Shown here one piece after another: positions 1-6,740 of a stretch of DNA of 64,000 nt. The notes below the pieces were generated by a model. It made no database searches. It worked only from the letters and a program-made list of their open reading frames with translations, and was not told the DNA's origin. The stretch comes from Mucilaginibacter oryzae. GTDB taxonomy: Bacteria; Bacteroidota; Bacteroidia; Sphingobacteriales; Sphingobacteriaceae. The stretch covers positions 1 to 64,000 of the forward strand of contig NZ_QGHA01000012.1 of the NCBI RefSeq assembly GCF_003148845.1, written 5' to 3'. Numbering within the stretch: position 1 is the first letter of the stretch; each line of letters opens with the position of its first letter. A program made the translations under genes and the position numbers.

Positions 1-1314
1 TAAATACATCATAGACGATACAAAAGCTTGCTTTTTTACCTTTCTTAGGTTCAATAAGCAGACTTTTTATAATTGGGAAGATAGACAACTCCAGCCAGGC
101 TTCAAAGGTGATGTTATAGTTCATTACTGCTCTTAATGAGTATGCCGATAGTTTGGCTTGTTTAAAGAACTTCCAATGAGAGCAGGCATATTCTCTGTTC
201 TCTTTTTAATAGCGGCATCAAGACATCGGAAGATTTTCCAGTTGATTAATATCCAGATGAACTTTGCAAGTAGCATGCACTCAAACCGTTCTTTTTTTAC
301 AGGTTTTACCCGGCGGAGGTTTAACAGCGATTTCCAACTTTTAAAGATTAGTTCAATTTGCCATCTGAGACGATAAAGCTCAATCACATCTGTTGATTTA
401 AAGATAGCCTGATCTACATTAGTAATGAATACACTGAAACGGCAGCGTTCTTTGTATTCTTCTGAAAGTTCCCTCCCCCGGCTCTTTGCCTGCTTTTGTG
501 CTTTCCTTATCCGCTCCGCCGAAATTTGCTCCGCGACTGGTACCACGATCAGGCGGCATTCAAGCGCGTTTTTACCCTTGTCAAGTATGATTTCAGTTTC
601 AAAGCATACCTGTTTATTTGCCTGCATACGCTCATAAAGTAACGACCAGTCAATCACTTTGCCTGTGGCCTTATCAACGGGTTTCCATTTCGGTTGCAGT
701 CTGTTTAGAAAAAACGCTTTGCTCTCGGCAACCCCTCTTAAATAAGCCATTGTAACATAACCCAGGTCCCGGATATGGAGATCATCTTTGGCTATGCGGC
801 CTGCTGTTTTCTTCGAATAACTTTGATCGTTTTTTGTTGCTTTGGTTAACTCCAGATTCTCCCAATCTCCATTTTTGAGGTCAAATGAATATTGTATGTT
901 CATTAACGGATTGGAAACCGCTCCTCCGTAACCCGGATAACTTTCCTTGTATTCATCGGGTAGGCAGAATTTACAGGAGTCGGTAATCAGTACCCGCGAG
1001 AATGGTTGCCATATATCGTGATTGTAGATAACTAATTTGGTAGCCATTTGCTCTGCTAAAACAAGCTTCATAAATTCAACACTACTTTCGTTGAACCGCT
1101 TATGAAGACCGACCTTGCTCAATGGCTTATCATTTTGCTTTATCAGGTCATCGCAACAATCCTGGAGGCTAAGCTGGTGATCAATGCTGTTGAATACAAG
1201 CGTATCAATAAATGCTTCCGGCTTAAGTTTGGAACTACGGCGACAAAAACCGCTACGGTGGGCGAATTCTGCGATCTTATCGGTCTTAATAACGGCGCAG
1301 ATGGAACTGTTCAA
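1..1314 (-). mobile_element. IS4-family insertion sequence, partial
   Basis: The transposase reading frame and its frameshifted continuation run off the left window edge, so only the 5' part of the element is present. I could not identify the terminal inverted repeat upstream of the transposase (about 1315-1400), nor a target duplication. The other end lies outside the window. The family call rests on the transposase motifs only. Confidence 0.7.
133..1314 (-). CDS. IS4-family DDE transposase, frameshifted near the C-terminus
   Basis: The protein has the IS4 catalytic layout: first Asp in LITDSC (D112), second Asp in IRDLGY (D183), and the Y-R-E-K signature with exact IS4 spacing (Y314, R317, E321, K328). 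The uninterrupted frame stops at 133 after 393 residues, but its last ~30 residues look random. In the -1 frame, starting at a five-base A run (positions 203-207, complement), an open, transposase-like sequence (containing HWKFFKQAKLSAYSL) continues to the window edge. Restoring one A would join both parts. Either the copy is broken, the sequence has an indel error, or a ribosomal frameshift is used; the run lacks a perfect X-XXY-YYZ heptamer, so programmed shifting is less likely. The insertion carries no passenger genes in view. Confidence 0.88.
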   Translation of the reverse strand: MNSSICAVIKTDKIAEFAHRSGFCRRSSKLKPEAFIDTLVFNSIDHQLSLQDCCDDLIKQNDKPLSKVGLHKRFNESSVEFMKLVLAEQMATKLVIYNHDIWQPFSRVLITDSCKFCLPDEYKESYPGYGGAVSNPLMNIQYSFDLKNGDWENLELTKATKNDQSYSKKTAGRIAKDDLHIRDLGYVTMAYLRGVAESKAFFLNRLQPKWKPVDKATGKVIDWSLLYERMQANKQVCFETEIILDKGKNALECRLIVVPVAEQISAERIRKAQKQAKSRGRELSEEYKERCRFSVFITNVDQAIFKSTDVIELYRLRWQIELIFKSWKSLLNLRRVKPVKKERFECMLLAKFIWILINWKIFRCLDAAIKKRTENMPALIGSSLNKPNYRHTH

Positions 1315-1417
1315 TGTATCCGAATCATCTGAAATAAACTTACTTTTATCAAAAATAAAAGGTGCTTTTCCTTAGCAAAGCACATTGTTTTTAAAAAAAA
1401 TGTTATATTTATATAAG

Positions 1418-1452
1418 AAAAGGCGGTCTTGCCTCGAAACAAACCGCCTTTT
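1418..1452. terminator. Bidirectional hairpin upstream of the IS
   Basis: A perfect 10-bp stem (1418-1427 pairing with 1443-1452, AAAAGGCGGT/ACCGCCTTTT) has A/T runs at both feet, which gives a terminator shape on both strands. It lies in the non-coding stretch between the IS and the YihY gene. No gene ends immediately next to it on the plus strand. Confidence 0.5.
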
Positions 1453-1560
1453 CAATAAATATTTAAACTATACAAATATGGGAAAATCTAATCGGTTTTG
1501 CCCAACGGCGAAGCCTCGCTTTATGCTCTTTTCAAATTCACTTCAATACAAAAATCCTTA

Positions 1561-1630
1561 AGTTAACGGCTATGGGCTCCAGCCGAGCGGCGGCGAGGGA
1601 GCTAACCGGCACCGCCCTGGTAGCCGAACT
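1561..1630 (+). ncRNA. Folded three-way-junction element, candidate small RNA
   Basis: This 70-base GC-rich island stands out in an AT-rich gap. By eye it closes with AGTT (1561-1564) and CGGCTA (1567-1572) pairing with TAGCCG (1621-1626) and AACT (1627-1630). Inside are a GGCTCC/GGAGCT stem (1575-1580 with 1598-1603, one G-T pair), an inner GCCG/CGGC hairpin, and a small GGC-ACC-GCC hairpin. A strong terminator follows at 1637-1680 on the same strand, as expected for a transcribed small RNA. I do not recognise the family: it lacks the conserved cores of tmRNA, SRP RNA or RNase P. It could also be a recombination site or an IS end. RNA status is inference. Confidence 0.3.
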
Positions 1631-1636
1631 TATAAA

Positions 1637-1680
1637 ACTAAAAAGCCATTGCTTATATAAGTATGCAATGGCTTTTTAGT
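1637..1680. terminator. Perfect 16-bp bidirectional terminator
   Basis: Bases 1637-1652 and 1665-1680 are exact reverse complements (ACTAAAAAGCCATTGC) around a 12-base loop, with A-runs and T-runs at the feet. It sits 17 bases beyond the stop of the minus-strand YihY gene and also behind the folded element at 1561-1630. Confidence 0.8.
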
Positions 1681-1696
1681 TGATGAGAGTGTGATA

Positions 1697-2716
1697 TTAA
1701 CTCTTCTTTTCTTCGTTCTCTTTCTCGATTTTATCTTCCGCCTTTTTCAAGTTTCCCTGAAGTTGCGGGTTTTGTGCCGGGAGCACACGCACCTTATGTT
1801 CAACTTCTGTTTGCATGATGTGTACAGCGTAAGGAGCGGGTTCAATATGGCTTCCACTTGCTTCGGCATACACCTGGGTAAACTCGGCACCGATATATAA
1901 TATTGCCGATGTATAATAGATCCAAACCAGGATAACGATGATAGAACCGGCCGCGCCGTATGCCGAGCCCTGCGCGGTATAATGAATATACAAACTGATA
2001 ATGTACTGCCCCAACATAAACAGGATAGCAGTAAAGATTGATCCGCCGCGCACATCCCGCCACCTGATCCTTACATCCGGTAAAAATTTAAAGATGATGC
2101 CAAACAGCGTGGTGATAATCACGAGGGTAATCCCCAGGTTAAGGCCTTGCACTAACAATTTGGTCACAGCATCGATACCGGGTAAAAAATGCTGGATTTG
2201 ATCTTTTATAGCTGTGATCACAATGTTGATGATAAGGGAGGCTAACAACAAAAAGCCCAGGCTGATGATCAGCGAAAACGATACGAACCTGTTACGTAAT
2301 AATTGCAGCCAACCGTTTTTAGGCCGGGCTTTAACACGCCAGATGATATTGAGCGAGTCCTGGATTTCGATAAAAATACTGCTTGCGCCCAATAGCAAAG
2401 TGCCAACACCAATAACCACTGCCAGGCCCGATTTGCCTGAAAGCGCGAGGTGTTTTAAAGCATCCTGAATTTGCGCCGCCGGTTGCGGACCAACATAACG
2501 TACAATTTCGGGGTATAGCTTGTTGGTTACCGCGTCTTTTTCAAATACAAGCCCGGCTACCGAAATTACGATGATGAGCAGCGGCGCTATAGAAAAAACG
2601 GTATAGTAAGCCAGCGAAGCGCTTAGCTTTAAGCCATTATCTTTTGAGAAACCGGTAAAGGAAGCCAGTAAAATTTTCCATAATTGTTTAAAGTAATCCT
2701 TGCTGAAAAACTTCAT
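1697..2716 (-). CDS. YihY/BrkB-family inner-membrane protein
   Basis: This is a 339-residue polytopic membrane protein of the YihY/UPF0761 (formerly RNase BN/BrkB) family. The N-terminal ~30 residues are cytoplasmic, then comes the family hallmark LSASLAYYTVFSIAPLLI at about residues 31-48, followed by further hydrophobic segments. The C-terminal ~50 residues are charged (KKAEDKIEKENEEKKS) and probably cytoplasmic. Family members are sometimes annotated as RNase BN, but that activity was reassigned to another gene; their transport role is unproven. ATG at 2716 is the natural start, because the first residues match the family N-terminus. It appears monocistronic, with its own terminator at 1637-1680. 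Confidence 0.9.
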   Translation of the reverse strand: MKFFSKDYFKQLWKILLASFTGFSKDNGLKLSASLAYYTVFSIAPLLIIVISVAGLVFEKDAVTNKLYPEIVRYVGPQPAAQIQDALKHLALSGKSGLAVVIGVGTLLLGASSIFIEIQDSLNIIWRVKARPKNGWLQLLRNRFVSFSLIISLGFLLLASLIINIVITAIKDQIQHFLPGIDAVTKLLVQGLNLGITLVIITTLFGIIFKFLPDVRIRWRDVRGGSIFTAILFMLGQYIISLYIHYTAQGSAYGAAGSIIVILVWIYYTSAILYIGAEFTQVYAEASGSHIEPAPYAVHIMQTEVEHKVRVLPAQNPQLQGNLKKAEDKIEKENEEKKS

Positions 2717-2878
2717 AACTGTTTTTTATAAGTGTAAATGTTGTTTAAATTGTGTTTAAGCAATAACGATGCCTTTTGTGGATTGGAAGTAATGTTTTTA
2801 TCTTGCTATACCGGATTTTAATATCATTCCAGCCAGCGCTCGGATATTGTCACCAACAACTTACCGCCATGTATCGAT

Positions 2879-3089
2879 GGTGTTCAGTTTTAAAAAGTGT
2901 GAACACTTTATATTTTCATTAAAATTCATTCGATTATCAATCAACAAATTACAAAACAGCGCTTTTGATCAAAAGCCTCAAATTGAACATATTGACCCTG
3001 TAAATCAAATGCTTACAATTTTCAATCGCAAAACACTGAACACCCGCTTTTTAAAAATTGAACACCTGTTTTTTTGAAAGATGAACACC
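2879..3089. mobile_element. MITE-like element with IS21-type ends
   Basis: The 420-base gap between the YihY gene and ddpX is AT-rich and holds no gene. It contains GGTGTTCA at 2879 and its inverted copy TGAACACC at 3082-3089. Each end carries more copies of the word: left GTGTTCA...GTGAACAC around a TTTTAAAAA block; right three TGAACACC-type words around TTTTTAAAAATT. Repeated TGTTCA words near both ends next to a TTTTAAAAA block are typical of IS21-family termini. About 211 bp without a coding frame fits a non-autonomous derivative. No target duplication was found. Confidence 0.5.
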
Positions 3090-3137
3090 TACCCACAGGC
3101 TTTATAACAGGCGGTTTTAAAATCACATCCTGCTACC

Positions 3138-3818
3138 TCACAACCACTGCAAAGGCACATCAAGCAATTCATAATCTTCCCAGCCATTAAAATCATAATG
3201 CCACCACTCGGTAGAGAGTACCCTGAAGCCATATTTGGACATTACTGTTTTAAGCAACTCGCGGTTACTGATCTGCAAGGGCTTTAAATTGGGGTAATTA
3301 GCTGATGCTTTACGGCTGAAACTATCAAAAGGCGTAGGCATATCCAGTTCTTTCCCTGTTTTCAGGTCGATAAGTGAAAGATCAATAGCGCAGCCCCTGT
3401 TGTGCTTTGATCCCAAACGCGGATTAGCTACATAGTTGGTATCCGGAGTTTTTTCATAAAAATCTACGGTAACCGAGTAGGGGCGGTAGGCGTCATAAAT
3501 CTTAAGTCCTAAGTTTTGAGTTTTAAGTTCAGCTTCTACTTGCTGCAGGGCTTTCACCACAGGCAGCCGGGCGTATGCCCTGGCAACGCTGTACATGCGG
3601 CGGTGCATAAAATTATTAGTGGTGGCATAGCGGATATCCAGAACAATTTGCGGGATATATTTTTTTATTTCGACAAGCTGTTTCTCCGGATTAGCCTTTA
3701 CCTGTACTTTATACCGTGCAATATTGCTTATTTTTGTACTATCGATGTACTTGTAGTGCTGTGCCTGTACGCCAACACTAAGCAGGATCAACATCAACAG
3801 ATAAAAATAGCTCTTCAT
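3138..3818 (-). CDS. ddpX: D-alanyl-D-alanine dipeptidase (VanX/DdpX family)
   Basis: Peptidase family M15D, a zinc enzyme that splits D-Ala-D-Ala. An N-terminal signal peptide (residues 1-20, ending VQAQ) sends it to the periplasm. Zinc ligands are visible in SKHNRGCAIDLSL (H139, D146) and EWWHYDF (H207), with E204 as catalytic base; conserved arginines are in DIRYAT (R63) and DAYRP (R112). The length of 226 residues matches the family. It starts 2 bases after the ald stop and so is surely cotranscribed with ald. The exported location and the ald partner suggest use of peptidoglycan-derived D-Ala-D-Ala as nutrient, not vancomycin resistance: no vanH, vanA or vanRS genes are nearby. Confidence 0.92.
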   Translation of the reverse strand: MKSYFYLLMLILLSVGVQAQHYKYIDSTKISNIARYKVQVKANPEKQLVEIKKYIPQIVLDIRYATTNNFMHRRMYSVARAYARLPVVKALQQVEAELKTQNLGLKIYDAYRPYSVTVDFYEKTPDTNYVANPRLGSKHNRGCAIDLSLIDLKTGKELDMPTPFDSFSRKASANYPNLKPLQISNRELLKTVMSKYGFRVLSTEWWHYDFNGWEDYELLDVPLQWL

Positions 3819-3820
3819 AA

Positions 3821-5047
3821 TTACCTGTGCGATACAATGAGCAGGTCGAGATCTTTGCAGGGGATAGAAAACCTGTCGCCGATGTGTTTATTGGTGAGGT
3901 GTCCCTGGTAAATGTAAACCGCGTTACGGACACCCGATTTTTGCCAGATCACATTTTTAATCCCGCCATGATCGCCAATATCCAGCAAAATGGGGGCGAA
4001 GATATTGGTAAGCGCGTAAGTAGCCGTACGGGCCACGCGCGAGGCAATGTTAGGCACGCAATAATGAATCACATCGTACTTGCGAAAAACCGGGTGGGTG
4101 TGGTTGGTTACTTCGGATGTTTCAAAACAGCCGCCCTGGTCAATGCTCACATCAATAATCACCGAGTCGCGCTTCATGTTGCTCACTGTGGCTTCGGAGA
4201 TGATACAGGGGCTGCGTCCGTCTTCGGCACGGAGGGCGCCTATTGCCACATCGCAGGTAGTGATGGCTTTTTCTAAAACAATGGGCTGTACCACCGATGT
4301 AAATACCCGGCTGCCGATGTTGTTTTGCAAGCGGCGAAGCTTATATATCGATGGGTCGAAAACCTTCACTTCGGCACCTAATGATATCGCTGTACGGGCG
4401 GCATATTCGCCTACGGTGCCTGCCCCTAAAATCACAATTTCGGTAGGGGGTACGCCGGTGATCCCGCCCAGCATCAGGCCCTTTCCTTCAAAAACATTGC
4501 TCAGGTATTCGGCAGCTATCAGGATGGAAGTAGCGCCTACTATTTCGCTCATGGCACGTACCACGGTGAGGATATTACCTTCATCGCGCAGGTGCTCAAA
4601 ACTAAGCGCGGTAATTTTTTTGGCCATCAGCGCATGGATGCTTTCGGCTTTCAGCGTGGCCATTTGCAGGGTAGAGATCAACAACTGCCCGGGTTTCATC
4701 ATCTCAATCTCCTGCAGCGTTGGTGGGGCTATTTTAATGATGATATCGGCCTCGTACACCTTTTTGGTATCATAGATGATCTGCCCGCCCTGGTCGGCAT
4801 AATCCTTATCCGAAAAGTTGGCGGCCTGCCCTGCATTGCTTTCCAGCAGTACCTCGTGCCCGTTGTTAACCAGCAGCGCAACTGATAATGGCGTTAACGG
4901 CACCCGGTTCTCCTGGAAGGAAACCTCTTTGGGGATGCCGATGTATAACTGATTTTTCTTAGATTTTACCTCAAGCAACGACTCCTGGGGCTGCATCATT
5001 GCCTGTTTGGCAATATCCGAAAACCCGCTAATGATCCCTGAACTCAT
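3821..5047 (-). CDS. ald: Alanine dehydrogenase
   Basis: This NAD-dependent enzyme converts L-alanine to pyruvate and ammonia in the cytoplasm. The N-domain starts with IGIPKEVSFQENRVPLTP at about residue 36, and the NAD-binding Rossmann motif VILGAGTVGEYAA lies near residue 206. HPVFRKYDVIHYCVPNIAS in the C-part is a family hallmark. At 408 residues it is ~35 longer than typical Ald because of an N-terminal extension. The gene lies between tsaE (53-base gap) and ddpX (2-base gap), on the same strand. Paired with the exported dipeptidase, it probably feeds alanine carbon into pyruvate; an alanine racemase would be needed for D-Ala and is not in the window. Confidence 0.93.
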   Translation of the reverse strand: MSSGIISGFSDIAKQAMMQPQESLLEVKSKKNQLYIGIPKEVSFQENRVPLTPLSVALLVNNGHEVLLESNAGQAANFSDKDYADQGGQIIYDTKKVYEADIIIKIAPPTLQEIEMMKPGQLLISTLQMATLKAESIHALMAKKITALSFEHLRDEGNILTVVRAMSEIVGATSILIAAEYLSNVFEGKGLMLGGITGVPPTEIVILGAGTVGEYAARTAISLGAEVKVFDPSIYKLRRLQNNIGSRVFTSVVQPIVLEKAITTCDVAIGALRAEDGRSPCIISEATVSNMKRDSVIIDVSIDQGGCFETSEVTNHTHPVFRKYDVIHYCVPNIASRVARTATYALTNIFAPILLDIGDHGGIKNVIWQKSGVRNAVYIYQGHLTNKHIGDRFSIPCKDLDLLIVSHR

Positions 5048-5100
5048 GATGTATTTTTTAAAAGGCTGATGAAGATAGTAAAAATAGCCGGATGATAGAA

Positions 5101-5517
5101 CTAAAAGTTTTGGATACTGATGAGCCTGGCGTTATCATCACCAACCTTAATATTCACCGTTGTATAGTGATCGGGCAGCAGATCGGGAATTTTTTCGGGC
5201 CACTCTATAAAACAGTAAGCCCCGCTGTAAAAATATTCTTCGTAGCCCATATCCAGCGCTTCGGTTTGTGTTTTAAGGCGATAAAAATCAAAGTGAAAAA
5301 TGCGGCTGTCGCGGCCAATGTATTCGTTAACGATGGAGAATGTAGGGCTTGTGGCCGGTTCTTCCACGCCCATTTCTTCGCACAGGGTTTTAATGAGGGT
5401 GGTTTTGCCGGCACCCATATCGCCGTAAAATAAAAAGATCTTATGGTTTGCCGCGTTATCCAATATGGCTTTGGCGGCGGCCGGTAGCTGGGCTAATGAA
5501 TTAACAGATAGTTGCAC
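5101..5517 (-). CDS. tsaE: tRNA threonylcarbamoyladenosine ATPase TsaE
   Basis: TsaE is the small P-loop ATPase that works with TsaB and TsaD to make t6A37 in ANN-decoding tRNAs. The Walker A motif GDMGAGKTT lies at residues 32-40; the family motif TSPTFSIVNEY follows at about 73-83, and FHFDFYRL supplies the Walker B-like region. At 138 residues it has the usual length. It heads the tsaE-ald-ddpX group, with ald 53 bases downstream. The functional link to alanine metabolism is not obvious and may be only promoter sharing. Confidence 0.93.
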   Translation of the reverse strand: MQLSVNSLAQLPAAAKAILDNAANHKIFLFYGDMGAGKTTLIKTLCEEMGVEEPATSPTFSIVNEYIGRDSRIFHFDFYRLKTQTEALDMGYEEYFYSGAYCFIEWPEKIPDLLPDHYTTVNIKVGDDNARLISIQNF

Positions 5518-5586
5518 GATAATAATTCTTTACTTCATTGCCCAACAACGGTTATGTGTGTATTGAGCTTACCAAAAATACTCAAA

Positions 5587-6564
5587 TTAAATATTAGCCA
5601 GCAACGCTTTCAAAAATTGCGCTTTCGCCTCAATATGAGGGATATGTCCGCAATTATCAAATTCAATCAATTTGTAGCCCGGGATTTTTTTTGCCGTTTC
5701 AGGCCCTAAAATTTTATATTGCCCGTGTTTGGCTTTCTCATCGTTGCTAAGCAGCGCTTTACCCACAATGGTTTTATCTTCTTTACCGGTAAAAAGTACT
5801 GTTGGTACTTTGATTAAACCGAACTCATAACATACCGGCTGCTCATAGATCATCTCGAAAGTAAGCGCTGCAACCTTGGCATAACGCGGAAAGTCGGCGC
5901 TTTTGGTTACGCCGCCGCCTATGGCAACCAGGTAATCGTATTCGGGTTTCCATTTGGTGAAATAGGAGGTTTCGTAATATTTCTTTACGCTTTTAAAACT
6001 GGTTTTTAGTTCGGCTTTATAATCATCTTCGGCGCTGTTGTAAGGCACAAAGGTGCGGTAATCTTCCAGGCCTATCGGGTCTTCCAGTAACAGCTTATCA
6101 ACCCGTTCGGGATACATCAACGTAAACCGGGTGGCTAACATCCCGCCCATTGAATGGCCCAGCAAGGTTATTTTGGGTATGCCGAGGCTATCCAGCAGCG
6201 TTTTATTTATCCGTGCCAGCTGGTGAAAGCTATAGTGGATAAACGCTTTTGATGATTTGCCGAAACCGAGCTGATCGGGCGCCACAACCCGGTAGCCTTT
6301 GCCGCTAAGCGCGCGGATCACGCCTGTCCAGTAATAGCCGCCAAAATTTTTGCCGTGAAAAAGCATTACTGTTTTGCCGTTAGGATTGGCTGGTTTTACA
6401 TCCATATAGGCCATGCGTAAATCTTGTCCCTCAACCTTTACGGGCAAAAAGCTTACCGGGTAAGGATATTTAACGTTTTCGAGGTTGATGGAAAGTGTAT
6501 CCGACTGGGCATAGGCCGCTATGCTTGCCAACAATATGATGAGCGGGGTTAATATTTTGCGCAT
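5587..6564 (-). CDS. Secreted alpha/beta-fold hydrolase
   Basis: A signal peptide (residues 1-19, ending AAYAQ) precedes a canonical alpha/beta hydrolase. HGKNFGG (residues 70-76) gives the oxyanion region, LLGHSMGG the nucleophile elbow (S138), GKEDKT near residue 260 the acid, and CGHIPHIE the catalytic histidine (H307). It most resembles haloalkane dehalogenase/epoxide hydrolase-like or haloperoxidase-like folds, but the substrate cannot be read from sequence. It lies 69 bases upstream (in genome order) of tsaE on the same strand and may be transcribed with it; the spacing allows a separate promoter. Confidence 0.85.
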   Translation of the reverse strand: MRKILTPLIILLASIAAYAQSDTLSINLENVKYPYPVSFLPVKVEGQDLRMAYMDVKPANPNGKTVMLFHGKNFGGYYWTGVIRALSGKGYRVVAPDQLGFGKSSKAFIHYSFHQLARINKTLLDSLGIPKITLLGHSMGGMLATRFTLMYPERVDKLLLEDPIGLEDYRTFVPYNSAEDDYKAELKTSFKSVKKYYETSYFTKWKPEYDYLVAIGGGVTKSADFPRYAKVAALTFEMIYEQPVCYEFGLIKVPTVLFTGKEDKTIVGKALLSNDEKAKHGQYKILGPETAKKIPGYKLIEFDNCGHIPHIEAKAQFLKALLANI

Positions 6565-6681
6565 GTAAAAGATACAGGGTAGGAGATGAAATGTTTGCCC
6601 TCCAGCCCCCTAAAGGGCGAGTTTGAAGGAAAGGTGACGATATTATTCACGTAGAGGCCTTTGTATGTATTTCGCCTTCAC

Positions 6682-6714
6682 AAAAAAAGCCCTGCCAGAT
6701 CGGCAGAGCTTTTA
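6682..6714 (-). terminator. Terminator of the TonB receptor gene
   Basis: On the minus strand a stem AAAAGCTCTGCC/GGCAGGGCTTTT with a short GATCT loop is followed by a run of T. It lies 27 bases beyond the stop of the TonB receptor gene. Confidence 0.8.
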
Positions 6715-6740
6715 AAAATATAGTTTAAACCAGGTTGGGG

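Noticed and set aside
203..207. Canonical -1 programmed frameshift heptamer in the IS transposase
   Set aside because: The A5 run is preceded by T, so X-XXY-YYZ is not satisfied; simple indel is at least as likely.
1561..1630. Integron attC site
   Set aside because: The ends do not give the conserved RYYYAAC/GTTRRRY core pair and no integrase or cassette genes are near.
3138..3818. Vancomycin resistance gene vanX
   Set aside because: No vanH, vanA or vanRS genes; exported enzyme in an operon with ald fits nutrient salvage.
4080..4775. 231-residue frame antisense to ald
   Set aside because: Shadow of a highly conserved gene; no recognisable family features.
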